64,000 nucleotides of DNA from Ferrovibrio terrae. GTDB taxonomy: Bacteria; Pseudomonadota; Alphaproteobacteria; Ferrovibrionales; Ferrovibrionaceae. Within the stretch, counting starts at the first letter, position 1. Every line of letters begins with the position of its first letter. Shown piece by piece: positions 35,880 to 44,635 of the stretch. The stretch lies in NCBI RefSeq assembly GCF_007197755.1, contig NZ_CP041636.1:620001-684000 (forward strand), written 5' to 3'. Position numbers and translations under genes: made by a program. The notes beneath the pieces were generated by a model. The model was not told the DNA's origin and made no database searches. It worked only from the letters and a program-made list of their open reading frames with translations.

Positions 35880-36653
35880 ATGCACTCCCCGACGCTGCGA
35901 GACATGACGCGTTTTGCTGCCTATGCCGCTTTCGCGGATGTGGACGCCAGCATCCGCCGCACTCTGCTCGGACCGCTCTGGTCGACTATGGGCCTCGCCC
36001 TGGTCATCCTCTGCCTGGGCCTGTTCTTTGGTACCGTGCTGAAGCAGCAGTTGCCCGATTTCGAAATCTATATCCCTTTCCTGGCGGCCGGCCTGATCGC
36101 CTGGACCTTCCTGGCCCAGTGCCTGCACCAGAGCGCCAGCCTGGTGTGGAGCTTCCTGAACACGTTACGCCATAACCGGATTCCCCTGCTCGTTCCGGTC
36201 CTGCGGGTCATCCTCCGGAATGTCCTGGTCCTGGCGCTCAATATCGTGACGGCGCTGATTGCCGCCTGGATATATTCCGGCAGTGTCGCGGTGCAGGCTT
36301 GGCCGCTGGCCCTGGGATTGATCCTGTTCGTCGCCAATACCTTCTGGATCAGCTACCTGGCGGCGTTGGCCAGCGCGCGCTTCCGCGACCTGCCCCAACT
36401 GATCGCCTGGGCCATCCACCTCGCGTTCTTCCTGACGCCGATCCTGTGGGTCGAATACAATCTCGGCCGCTTCGAATACTTAGTATCTTTCAATCCCTTC
36501 GCCTGGTTGATTGCGTTGGTGCGCCAACCACTGCTGGGTCAGCCGGTCACCGTGGATGTCTGGCTCGCAGCAACGGCTCTGGCGGCAGTTGGCAGCGCAG
36601 TCTGTCTATGGCTGACTCATCGCACCGCCAAACGGCTGCCGTACTGGATCTAG
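35880..36653 (+). CDS. wzm: ABC-2 type polysaccharide export permease
   Basis: The 257-residue protein has six hydrophobic segments and the typical N-terminal amphipathic start (YAAFADVDASIRRTLLGPLWSTM) of the ABC-2 permeases that export capsule or O-antigen chains (Wzm, KpsM). LTPILWVEYNLGRF and FNPFAWLIALVRQPLLG are the usual late motifs. It is followed after three bases by an ATPase gene, as expected. The symbol reflects the family and not a proven substrate. A second permease of this family is at 49090-49881. Confidence 0.87.
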   Translation: MHSPTLRDMTRFAAYAAFADVDASIRRTLLGPLWSTMGLALVILCLGLFFGTVLKQQLPDFEIYIPFLAAGLIAWTFLAQCLHQSASLVWSFLNTLRHNRIPLLVPVLRVILRNVLVLALNIVTALIAAWIYSGSVAVQAWPLALGLILFVANTFWISYLAALASARFRDLPQLIAWAIHLAFFLTPILWVEYNLGRFEYLVSFNPFAWLIALVRQPLLGQPVTVDVWLAATALAAVGSAVCLWLTHRTAKRLPYWI

Positions 36654-36656
36654 AGG

Positions 36657-37400
36657 ATGGCCGAACTCCTTCTGCACGGTGTCAGCGTCGACTTCCCGCT
36701 CTTCTTTGCGGGCGACCGGTCCTTCAAATGGAACCTCTTCAGCTGGATGTCCCGCCGCACTGCCGACCGGCATCGTTCCACCGTGACGGCGCTGACCGAT
36801 ATCTCGCTCAGAGTGAGCGGTGGCATGCGGCTGGCGCTGCTGGGCGGTAATGCGGCTGGCAAAACCACGCTCCTCAGGGTTATGGGCGGTCTGCTAACGC
36901 CCTCCAGAGGGGAGTTGGCGCTGACTGGCCGCCCGATCAGCGTGCTGGGGACCGGCATTGGCATCGATCCCGGCTTCACTGCCCGGCAAACCCTGATCGG
37001 TCAGGGCCTTCTCATGGGCTTTTCGCCAGCCGATTGTCGCAGCCGTATGGAACGAGCCACCGAATTCGGCGAATTGGCCGACATCCTCGACCAGCCCCTG
37101 CATACCCTGGCGCAGGGGCACCAGGTCCGGCTCGGCCTGAGCATCGCCGTCGCCTACGACGCGGAAATTCTGCTGATCGATGAAATGCTGGAACATTTGC
37201 CGCCCGCAGTGGTCGAGCGGCTTTGCCACTACATCGATCACGGCATGTCGCCCGGGTCGATCGTCGTGCTGGCCGAAAGGTCCAAACCGTTGCTCGAACG
37301 TATCTGCACAACAGCCCTTGTTCTGCATCAGGGCCGCCTTATCGACCAGGGACCGCTGACCGAGATTGCCGCACGGCACCAGGCGCAGATGATCGGCTGA
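36657..37400 (+). CDS. ABC exporter ATP-binding protein with eroded motifs
   Basis: The 247-residue protein has a good Walker A (GGNAAGKT, 63-70) and Walker B with the catalytic glutamate (ILLIDE, 171-176). Its signature region reads LAQGH (151-155), not the YSSGM form of polysaccharide exporters, and the switch histidine is replaced by glutamate (VVLAERS, Glu207). It also lacks the C-terminal carbohydrate-binding domain of long Wzt proteins. It is expected to drive the permease encoded just upstream, but the missing histidine and odd signature suggest reduced or altered ATP hydrolysis. It might act with another ATPase subunit or with a regulatory function. Confidence 0.8.
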   Translation: MAELLLHGVSVDFPLFFAGDRSFKWNLFSWMSRRTADRHRSTVTALTDISLRVSGGMRLALLGGNAAGKTTLLRVMGGLLTPSRGELALTGRPISVLGTGIGIDPGFTARQTLIGQGLLMGFSPADCRSRMERATEFGELADILDQPLHTLAQGHQVRLGLSIAVAYDAEILLIDEMLEHLPPAVVERLCHYIDHGMSPGSIVVLAERSKPLLERICTTALVLHQGRLIDQGPLTEIAARHQAQMIG

Positions 37401-37465
37401 GCGGCGCGTTGCTGGCATGTCGGCCAGGTGATACTTTCTGGTGCGCCTCACATGGATGAACCCAC

Positions 37466-38497
37466 TTGCCGCCAGCCGTGACCGCAGACCAGACGATCGA
37501 CGCGGCGGATCCAGCCGTTACAGTGGTGATCGTCAACTTCAACGCAGGCCCGCATCTGACGGCCGTGCTGACCGGCCTGCGCAATCAGAGCTATCCGGCA
37601 TTCCGAGCCATCATCGTCGACAACGCATCCTCCGACGGTTCCATCGCCGCGGCGCGCCCTGCCGTGCGGGATGATGCACGTTTCGACTTCATCGAATCCA
37701 GGAGCAACATCGGTTTTGCAGCAGCCAACAATCTGGCCGCGAACGGGACCGATACGCCCTGGCTGGCGCTGCTCAATCCCGATGCGGTCCCGACCACCGA
37801 TTGGCTTGAACAACTGATGGCGGCCACAGACCGTCATCCCGATGCGGTGATGTTCGGTTCGACACAGCTCAACATGGCCAATCCCGAGATACTGGACGGG
37901 GCGGGTGATCGCTACTTTGCGGCAGGCATTCCATGGCGCGGAGGCTATGGCTGGCCGCGCACTGCCCTCCCGCCTGAAGGCGAAGTCTTTTCGCCCTGCG
38001 CTGCTGCGGCCCTGTACCGCACTGACATTTTCCGTGCCGCCAGCGGATTCGAAGAGAGCTTCTTCTGTTACATCGAAGACGTTGACCTGGCCTTTCGCCT
38101 CCGGTTGCGTGGCCATCGCTGCATCCAGGTGCCCGCTGCGATCGTCCATCATGCCGGCAGCGCAACAAGCGGTGGCGCAAACTCGGCTTTCGCGCGCTAT
38201 CACGGCACGCGAAATATGATCTGGTGCTTTGTCCGCAACATGCCAGCACCTCTGTTCTACCCGCTGCTGCCGTTCCATATCGGCACCCTGTTGGTCTTGT
38301 GGTTGCGGGCATGCTGGAGCGGCATGAACCAGCCGGTCGGGCGCGGCATCATCGATGCCGTTCGCGGACTCGCCGTAGCCTTGGCCCAGCGGAGCCGCAT
38401 TCAGACCGCGCGGAAAGCCAGCACGGCACAGATCGCAGGATGGCTGACCTGGAACCCGGCCATCTATCTGCGGCGATCGCCGGCCAGCCTGCGCTAA
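37466..38497 (+). CDS. Glycosyltransferase family 2 (rhamnosyltransferase-like)
   Basis: The 343-residue protein has VTVVIVNFNAG at the N-terminus, DNASSDGS and RSNIGFAAANNLAA, then LLNPDAVPTTDWL (donor/metal site) and the late ESFFCYIEDVDLAFRLRLRGH, the standard order of rhamnosyltransferase-like GT2 enzymes. A C-terminal hydrophobic stretch (LFYPLLPFHIGTLLVLWLRA) suggests membrane association. The start is a TTG at 37466 or a GTG four codons later. Its TAA shares three bases with the TAG of the convergent gene (38494-38497). Confidence 0.88.
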   Translation: MPPAVTADQTIDAADPAVTVVIVNFNAGPHLTAVLTGLRNQSYPAFRAIIVDNASSDGSIAAARPAVRDDARFDFIESRSNIGFAAANNLAANGTDTPWLALLNPDAVPTTDWLEQLMAATDRHPDAVMFGSTQLNMANPEILDGAGDRYFAAGIPWRGGYGWPRTALPPEGEVFSPCAAAALYRTDIFRAASGFEESFFCYIEDVDLAFRLRLRGHRCIQVPAAIVHHAGSATSGGANSAFARYHGTRNMIWCFVRNMPAPLFYPLLPFHIGTLLVLWLRACWSGMNQPVGRGIIDAVRGLAVALAQRSRIQTARKASTAQIAGWLTWNPAIYLRRSPASLR

Positions 38498-39453
38498 ACG
38501 CGATTCACGTCCAGGAAAGTCAGATAATCCTGATAGGCACGCGCCAGTCCGTCACGCAGCGTGACTCGCGGCTCCCACCCCATGGCCGCGATACGGCTGG
38601 CATCCATCACCTTGCGCGGCATGCCATCAGGCTTGTCGAGATTGTGGGCGAACCTGCCAGTCCACCCTACCACTTCGGCCACCAGCTGTGACAGTTCTAG
38701 AATGCTGGTCTCGATACCAGTACCAACATTGATATGTTCGTAATCGGAATAACGGCGCGTCAGAAATACCACGGCATCGGCCATATCATCGACGTCAAGG
38801 AATTCCCGCACCGGCTTGCCAGTTCCCCAGATCTCTACCGTCTCTGCGCGATCGATCTTCGCCTTGTGGAATTTCGCCAGCAGCGCTGCAACTACATGAC
38901 CCTGCAGCGGATCGTAATTATCGCCACGGCCATAAAGGTTGTTCGGTGCCACGCTGATAAAGTCCGCACCATACTGCTTGCGATAGGCTTGGCAGAGTTT
39001 AATTCCGGCAATCTTGGCCAGCGCATACCATTCATTCGTGGGCTCGAGCGGGCCCGTCATAAGCTGGTCTTCAGTGATCGGTTGTGCGGCTAGACGTGGG
39101 TAGATACAGGATGATGCCAAGAAGACCAGCTTTTCGACATCGGCGCGATACGCAGCTTCGACTATATTCGTTTCAATCGCCATGTTGTTGTAGATGAATT
39201 CCGCTGGCCGCGTTGAATTCGCGTGAATGCCGCCGACCGTAGCCGCGGCAATGAACACCACCTGCGGCTTCGTGTTCCCAAGCCAGCGCTCGACGGCCTC
39301 CTGACGCCGAAGGTCGACCTGCTGCCGATCGACGGTCAGAATCTCGCAGTTCTCGGAAGCCAGCCGTCTGCACAGCGCCGAACCCGCCATGCCGCGATGG
39401 CCAGCGACCCAGATACGCTTACCTGCAAGTTCGAAAATCTCTGGCGATGTCAT
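38494..39453 (-). CDS. fcl: GDP-L-fucose synthase-like epimerase/reductase
   Basis: From the ATG at 39453 the protein has 319 residues. It matches GDP-4-keto-6-deoxymannose 3,5-epimerase/4-reductase (Fcl/WcaG): the NADP loop AGHRGMAGSAL, AAATVGGIHANST, LASSCIYPRLAAQPITE with the catalytic serine, and the YxxxK pair in NEWYALAKIAG. Normally gmd (GDP-mannose 4,6-dehydratase) is adjacent, but it is not in this window. Because HddA/HddC are two genes upstream, a GDP-heptose derivative is a possible substrate, as for the related heptose reductases of Campylobacter and Yersinia. It ends the 38494-47876 unit. Confidence 0.87.
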   Translation of the reverse strand: MTSPEIFELAGKRIWVAGHRGMAGSALCRRLASENCEILTVDRQQVDLRRQEAVERWLGNTKPQVVFIAAATVGGIHANSTRPAEFIYNNMAIETNIVEAAYRADVEKLVFLASSCIYPRLAAQPITEDQLMTGPLEPTNEWYALAKIAGIKLCQAYRKQYGADFISVAPNNLYGRGDNYDPLQGHVVAALLAKFHKAKIDRAETVEIWGTGKPVREFLDVDDMADAVVFLTRRYSDYEHINVGTGIETSILELSQLVAEVVGWTGRFAHNLDKPDGMPRKVMDASRIAAMGWEPRVTLRDGLARAYQDYLTFLDVNRV

Positions 39454-39473
39454 GACCGATTTCAAACCCTGCC

Positions 39474-40292
39474 CTAATAACCTTGGCGAAGCCGCCGCCA
39501 TATCCGGCCAACGCTATCCCGAAAGCCGGTTATCTCGTCGAGATGATCCCTGATATATGCGTCCAAAATCTGGAACTCTCCGAAACGGAACGTTACATCC
39601 GTCATGCCATGCTTGCCGGCTAAATAGGCGTGGGCGGCAAGATGCAAGACAGCGCGGTCCGCCTGTTCACGCTGGCTGGCCGCCTTGCGATAGCGTGACG
39701 TCGTTTCAGTCACAGCCGCGAAATCGCCCTTGCGGCTGAGCCGCAGCCACAAATCCCAATCTTCCAGCGCATCAAGGCGCTCATCAAACGGCCTGTCCTG
39801 ACCCAGCGCTGATCGGCGGAACAGCACTGACTGAATCGGCAGGTAGTTCCGCATCCAAAGCGCGGCGCGCGAGAAGGGCACCACGCCACGCTGGCGAATC
39901 GAGACATCCCGAGCCGCATCATCGGCGCCGCGCACTCTGATCTCCTCCCAGAAACCATAGGCCGCGACGGTCTCAGGCGCCGCCGTCAGCGCGGCCTGTA
40001 GTTGCGCCACATGCTCCGGCAGAAGTTCGTCATCATCGTCCAGGAAACCCAGGAAAGGCGTTTCGATTGCCGCATAGCCGGCATTCCCGGTCGCCGAGCG
40101 CCCAGCTTTCGGCTGCACCAGGATGCGCAGCCGGCGATCAGCAAAGCTGGTCAACTGCGGCGATGGATCGACACCGTCACCCACAACGATCGCCTGCGCA
40201 TCACCGGCGGACTGGTTAAGCACCGAGGCAACGGCCCTCTGCAAACCACGCGGCCGTGCACCCGTAGTCCGGATGACAATGCTGGCGCTCAT
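39474..40292 (-). CDS. Glycosyltransferase family 2
   Basis: The 272-residue protein has the GT-A start SIVIRTTGARPRGLQRAV, a nucleotide-binding region IVVGDGVDPSPQ and the metal-binding acidic cluster FLGFLDDDDELLPEH. WDLWLRLSRKGDF is the typical later helix. It lies between the heptokinase-like gene and the fcl-like gene, so it may transfer the sugar that this unit makes. Substrates cannot be read from sequence. Confidence 0.86.
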   Translation of the reverse strand: MSASIVIRTTGARPRGLQRAVASVLNQSAGDAQAIVVGDGVDPSPQLTSFADRRLRILVQPKAGRSATGNAGYAAIETPFLGFLDDDDELLPEHVAQLQAALTAAPETVAAYGFWEEIRVRGADDAARDVSIRQRGVVPFSRAALWMRNYLPIQSVLFRRSALGQDRPFDERLDALEDWDLWLRLSRKGDFAAVTETTSRYRKAASQREQADRAVLHLAAHAYLAGKHGMTDVTFRFGEFQILDAYIRDHLDEITGFRDSVGRIWRRLRQGY

Positions 40293-40305
40293 CCCGGTTG
40301 CCGCA

Positions 40306-41307
40306 TCATCGGTTCTGCAGGCCCTCCGGCTCGTACACCACGATCCGGCTGCCCGCTGTATCGATACCGAATTTGACTTCGATCAGCTTTGGCAATGCCT
40401 GCCGCACCGCCTCCTGCCGGCCCGGCGGCACATAGAACAGCATGAAGCCGCCCCCGCCGGCGCCCAGCAGCTTGCCGCCGAGTGCACCAGCCGCCATACC
40501 GGCGTCGTAAATCTGATCGAGATCACGATTGGTGATACTGTCGGCTAAACCCCGTTTCAATTGCCATGATTGATGCAGAAGCCGGCCGATATCGTCGAAA
40601 TCGCTCTGGCTGGCCAGAATCCCAACCGCCTGATCGACCAACTCAACCATCTGCCGCACCTGTGCCGCCTTCGCATCAAGGGACGCAATTTTCTTCGCAG
40701 CTACCTCGGAGGCGATGCGCGAAAATCCGGTGAAGAACAGCATTAGACTTCCGAGCAGTTCATCACGGCGATCCCGCGTCATCACGAGGGGAAGCACGCT
40801 GAAGCTTTCGTCAGGTGCAAAATTGATCCTGCCAAAACCACCGAAAGCAGCCCAAACCTGATCCTGCGAACCGACATTCTCCTGAATGACATTCTGCTCG
40901 ATGCGAATAGCTTCCTGCGCCAGATGGCTCTTGGAAATGATTCGACCAGACAGCGCATAAAGTGCGTTCAGTAACCCGACGGTGAAAGACGAACTCGATC
41001 CCAGGCCTGATCGCGCCGGCAGATCGCCGTCATGATGTATTTCCATGCCACGTTCGATCCCCATGTCCAGCAAGACATTGCGCACGGCTGGGTGCTGGAT
41101 TTCATTGACCTCATGAACTGTCTCGACTTTCGAATAAACCACGCGGTGCCGATGCTCGAAGAAAGGGGGCAGTTCGCGCAGCGAAATATAGCAATATTTA
41201 TCGATAGCAAATCCCAGCACGCTGCCGCCATGCTGACGATACCAATGTGGATAATCGGACCCGCCGCCAAAAAGCGAGATTCGGAATGGCGTACGGCTAA
41301 TAATCAC
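40306..41307 (-). CDS. hddA: D-glycero-D-manno-heptose 7-phosphate kinase (GHMP family)
   Basis: The 333-residue protein starts with MIISRTPFRISLFGGGSDYP, the HddA-specific opening of the GHMP kinases, and has PARSGLGSSSSFTVGLL as the ATP-binding loop. The family phosphorylates heptose 7-phosphate at C1 on the way to GDP-D-glycero-alpha-D-manno-heptose. The next gene upstream encodes a matching nucleotidyltransferase whose end overlaps it by four bases. GmhA (sedoheptulose 7-phosphate isomerase) and GmhB (phosphatase) are not in the window and may lie elsewhere. Similar fucose kinases of the same fold are the main alternative. Confidence 0.87.
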   Translation of the reverse strand: MIISRTPFRISLFGGGSDYPHWYRQHGGSVLGFAIDKYCYISLRELPPFFEHRHRVVYSKVETVHEVNEIQHPAVRNVLLDMGIERGMEIHHDGDLPARSGLGSSSSFTVGLLNALYALSGRIISKSHLAQEAIRIEQNVIQENVGSQDQVWAAFGGFGRINFAPDESFSVLPLVMTRDRRDELLGSLMLFFTGFSRIASEVAAKKIASLDAKAAQVRQMVELVDQAVGILASQSDFDDIGRLLHQSWQLKRGLADSITNRDLDQIYDAGMAAGALGGKLLGAGGGGFMLFYVPPGRQEAVRQALPKLIEVKFGIDTAGSRIVVYEPEGLQNR

Positions 41308-42050
41308 ACTGCTCTCCCAAACATGGCCTGTCTGACAACGCTTCCGGCGATCGCAAGGCTTTCAGGCGTGCCGATATCTATGAACGGCCCTGACGCACGA
41401 AACGCGTGCAGAGTCCGGGGGGGGAGTTTCTCGAGAAAATCTCTCTCCAGCGAAATCGCCGTGCCGGCCGACAGTTGGTCCAGCAATTGATCAGACAGCA
41501 GATACACCCCGCCGTTCACCATCCCACCGCCATGATGCGTCGCGTCTTTCTCAAGAAAGGCCGTGATGCGCTCTTCGTGGTTAATGTCTAACCGACCGTA
41601 ACGACCAGCATCGTCTACTTCGACATAGACCAGCGTTCCCGCCATAACTTGCGGGTCGAAGGAAGCGGCCAGCCGCGGCAGGTCGAAGCCCAACCAGGTA
41701 TCGCCATTGACGACAAGAAGGCGGTCCCCGCGTAGCCGGGATCGGGCATAACGCAGAGCTCCACCGGTTCCGAGCGGATGCGGCTCAACAATGCAGTCCA
41801 CCGAGAGCGCTGGCTTGCAGACCTTCAGATGTGACAGGACGCTATCCGCCATATGACCGAGACAGAGCAGAACCCGTTCCACTCCGGCCAGCGCAAATGC
41901 ATCAAGCAGATGATCAAGAAAAGCCCGGCCAGCGACAGGGGCGAGTATCTTCGGCCGGTCATCAAGCACACCACGCAGCCGGGTTCCCAATCCGCCGGCC
42001 AGTACAGCGACATTGAGGCCGGCCAGCACGGCCGGCTTGACTGCAGACAT
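41304..42050 (-). CDS. hddC: Sugar-1-phosphate nucleotidyltransferase (HddC-like)
   Basis: The 248-residue protein carries the nucleotidyltransferase motif AVLAGGLGTRLRGVLDDRPKIL, with ADSVLSHL and LLVVNGDTWLGFDL (metal-binding aspartate) following. With HddA next to it, GTP-dependent activation of heptose 1-phosphate to GDP-heptose is the best assignment. A different sugar-phosphate (for example mannose 1-phosphate) cannot be excluded because the nucleotide base is not predictable from sequence. Its start shares one base with the stop of the upstream radical-SAM gene. Confidence 0.84.
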   Translation of the reverse strand: MSAVKPAVLAGLNVAVLAGGLGTRLRGVLDDRPKILAPVAGRAFLDHLLDAFALAGVERVLLCLGHMADSVLSHLKVCKPALSVDCIVEPHPLGTGGALRYARSRLRGDRLLVVNGDTWLGFDLPRLAASFDPQVMAGTLVYVEVDDAGRYGRLDINHEERITAFLEKDATHHGGGMVNGGVYLLSDQLLDQLSAGTAISLERDFLEKLPPRTLHAFRASGPFIDIGTPESLAIAGSVVRQAMFGRAV

Positions 42051-43576
42051 CAGGCTGCCTTCTCCACACCCTCAAGCAGTTTGCGGCGCAGGCGATGGCT
42101 CGCCATTTCTTCAATATGATGTCGGGTATCCCAGCCGAAGCGCTGTGTTACCATGTCGAGATAACGGGGATGTGCAAAGTAGGCATGGAAGGCCTCATCG
42201 CGAAAATGCAGCACCTCTGCCGCGGAGACCTTCTCGGTAGGCAGCGGCTGGCAGTCGTAGGAATGCTGCGAGAAACCTGACCAGTTTTCCGGCAACGCCC
42301 AACCGTTCGTCACCGCCTGGTGATAGAGCTGGGAACCAGGATAGGCCATAGCCGAATAGAAGTTGGCGAATTCGCAATTCAACTCTTGGGCCAGTTCAAG
42401 CGTTTCGCGCATCGTGGCCACATCATCATCGGGAAGGCCGAAGATAAAGTTGCCGATGACACTAATGCCGGCCGACTGGATCTGTCGCACGATGTTGATG
42501 ATGTCCTCATGGCGCAACGCCTTCTGCGCGCCATCGCGCACATGCTTTGAGCCGGACTCTATGCCCAGCGCCAGCCAGCGGAAACCTGCCTTGCGCAGCT
42601 TTTCCAGCATATGCGGCTTGACGGTATCGACACGGGCATAAGCCCAGATGTTCAGCTCGAACTTGCGCTCGATCAGCAGATCGCAGATTGCCGTCACATG
42701 ACGTTCATTCAGCACGAACATCTCGTCGACGAATTTATAGGTCTTCACGCCGTAAGTGTCATGCAGATGTGCAATTTCGGCAACCACGTGCTCCGGCTTG
42801 CGCATGCGGTACCGGTTGGTATCGAAAGGTGCATTGATGCAGCAGAAGGTGCATTTATAGGGGCAGCCTAGCGAGGTGTAGATCGAGGCATAGGGCTTGC
42901 GCGACTCCAGGTCACCAAAGCACTGCCAGTTATGCGCCCGGTATTTCTCCATCGGCAGCATGTCCCAGACATTGCCGTGCAGATCGGCGTCCAGATCCTT
43001 GATCAGTTCCGCCGGCTTGTTGATCATGATCTTGTCGTCCGAATACCAGACTAGGCCAGGAACAGTGGAAAGATCTGCTTCATCACCGAGCTTGAGCTGT
43101 TCGATCAGGGCCACCACCGTATCCGGCCCCTCGCCCTTGCAGACGTAGTCAACCGGCTCTTCGGCCAATGTCCGCTCGGGCAAAGCGGAGACATGGCCGC
43201 CAACGATCAGGATCGGCATATCCGGAACAATCACCTTGATCGCTTCGCAGGCATCCCGCGCGCCCACCATCTGCTGGGTCGAGGCCGATGGCTGATGGCC
43301 GAACACCACCATGCAGGTAAGGCGAGGATTCAGTTCACGCACCTGCTCAGCCACCCGCTCCGGCCCCATCTCTTCTGCCTCAGAATCCAGAATGCGGATG
43401 GCATAGCCGCGATCACGGGCATAACCGGCAATCAGGCGGCACCACAGGGGCGGCTCGATGGCCGTCAGGGTGCCTCCCAGATTCTGGTAAATCTTGTCAC
43501 GCCCGCCGGGATTGATCAGAAGCAGATCAAGATGTTCGGACGGAGCCGTATTCGCCAATGCCATTGTCTTTTCCAT
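42050..43576 (-). CDS. Cobalamin-binding-domain radical-SAM protein
   Basis: The 508-residue protein has an N-terminal cobalamin-binding-like domain (about residues 15-165, with LLLINPGG, VVFGHQPSA and LIVGGHVSALPE) and a radical-SAM domain with CxxxCxxC at Cys238, Cys242 and Cys245 (GCPYKCTFC). The canonical DxHxxG cobalamin ligand is not seen, as in several B12 radical-SAM methylases. Such enzymes methylate unactivated carbons or phosphorus or rearrange carbon skeletons. It lies between the nucleotidyltransferase gene and the epimerase gene of the heptose/deoxy-sugar unit, so C-methylation of a sugar is an attractive idea. The start may be 43576 or 43564. Confidence 0.82.
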   Translation of the reverse strand: MEKTMALANTAPSEHLDLLLINPGGRDKIYQNLGGTLTAIEPPLWCRLIAGYARDRGYAIRILDSEAEEMGPERVAEQVRELNPRLTCMVVFGHQPSASTQQMVGARDACEAIKVIVPDMPILIVGGHVSALPERTLAEEPVDYVCKGEGPDTVVALIEQLKLGDEADLSTVPGLVWYSDDKIMINKPAELIKDLDADLHGNVWDMLPMEKYRAHNWQCFGDLESRKPYASIYTSLGCPYKCTFCCINAPFDTNRYRMRKPEHVVAEIAHLHDTYGVKTYKFVDEMFVLNERHVTAICDLLIERKFELNIWAYARVDTVKPHMLEKLRKAGFRWLALGIESGSKHVRDGAQKALRHEDIINIVRQIQSAGISVIGNFIFGLPDDDVATMRETLELAQELNCEFANFYSAMAYPGSQLYHQAVTNGWALPENWSGFSQHSYDCQPLPTEKVSAAEVLHFRDEAFHAYFAHPRYLDMVTQRFGWDTRHHIEEMASHRLRRKLLEGVEKAA

Positions 43577-43675
43577 ATTACCGCGAGGGTACAGCCCTCA
43601 ACGCCACACGCGGACGTATATACTAGCGCCCGCCCCCGGAGCCGACAATCCCGGTTTTGGCCGTCGCGAAATACC

Positions 43676-44617
43676 TTAAACGTTGCCGTACAGGCTGTTG
43701 CGGATCATGCGATAGCCCTTGATCAGCTCCTGAATCCCGGCATCCAGGCTGAAAGCGGGCTGGAAGCCAGTGGCCTCGATCTTGGCATTCGAAACGATAT
43801 AATCGCGCTTGTCCGGGTCTTCGCCGACGGGTGCCTCGGGGAAGACGAAGGCCGGCAGATGCCGCTTGATGCGCTCGCACAGCTCCTGCTTGGACAGATT
43901 GGCGTCGGACAGACCGACGTTATAAGCCTGATCGCGCATCGTCTCGAAATTGCTCATGCCGTGCAGGAAGGCGCGGGTGACATCGCGCACATGGATGAAA
44001 TTCCGCTTGAAATGCGGCTCGAACAGAACCACGGCACGGTCGAAAACGGCGCGATAGACGAAATCATTGACCAGCAGGTCCAGGCGCAGGCGCGGCGCCA
44101 TACCGAACACAGTCGCCAGCCGGAAGCTGATGGCATTGCCGCGCTCCAGTGCTGCCTGTTCGGCCTCGACCTTAGTGCGGCCATAGAGTGAGATTGGCCG
44201 CAATGGCGTCTCTTCGGTGCAGAACTTGTCCTTCTCGCCGATGCCGTAGCCCGAATTGGTGATCGGCATCAGGATACGCTGATCCTTCGACAGGTTGCGC
44301 GTCAGCGTCACCACGGCGTCGCGATTGATACCGATAGCGCCGGGCTGATCTATACTGCACAGCGGAGCGCCGACCAACGCAGCCAGAGGAATCACGTAGT
44401 CCGCGTTCTTGATCAAAGGCCTGAGCACGGCTTCGTCGCGCGCATCGCCGCGCTGCACATCGAAATCGGGGTTGACGCACAGGTGATTCAGCGGCGACTG
44501 CCTGAACATGAAGTTGTCCAAAACGGTGACGCGATAGCCCGCATTCAGCAGTTCGGGCACCATGATGGAGCCGAGATATCCGGCACCACCGGTAACGAGG
44601 ACAGAAGGTTTTGCCAT
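43676..44617 (-). CDS. NAD-dependent epimerase/dehydratase (SDR) of the deoxy-sugar unit
   Basis: The 313-residue protein begins with VLVTGGAGYLGS (NAD loop). ITNSGYGIGEKDKF contains the residue equivalent to the catalytic serine/threonine, and SLYGRTKVEAE supplies the YxxxK pair. FKRNFIHVRDVTRAFLHG is the late conserved block of extended SDR sugar epimerases. It is placed between the radical-SAM gene and the ColD-like gene, so it could be the reductase or epimerase acting on the 4-keto sugar (the role of ColC or YerF in known pathways). Its exact reaction is unknown. Confidence 0.84.
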   Translation of the reverse strand: MAKPSVLVTGGAGYLGSIMVPELLNAGYRVTVLDNFMFRQSPLNHLCVNPDFDVQRGDARDEAVLRPLIKNADYVIPLAALVGAPLCSIDQPGAIGINRDAVVTLTRNLSKDQRILMPITNSGYGIGEKDKFCTEETPLRPISLYGRTKVEAEQAALERGNAISFRLATVFGMAPRLRLDLLVNDFVYRAVFDRAVVLFEPHFKRNFIHVRDVTRAFLHGMSNFETMRDQAYNVGLSDANLSKQELCERIKRHLPAFVFPEAPVGEDPDKRDYIVSNAKIEATGFQPAFSLDAGIQELIKGYRMIRNSLYGNV

Positions 44618-44635
44618 GGAGGTATACCCCGATGA

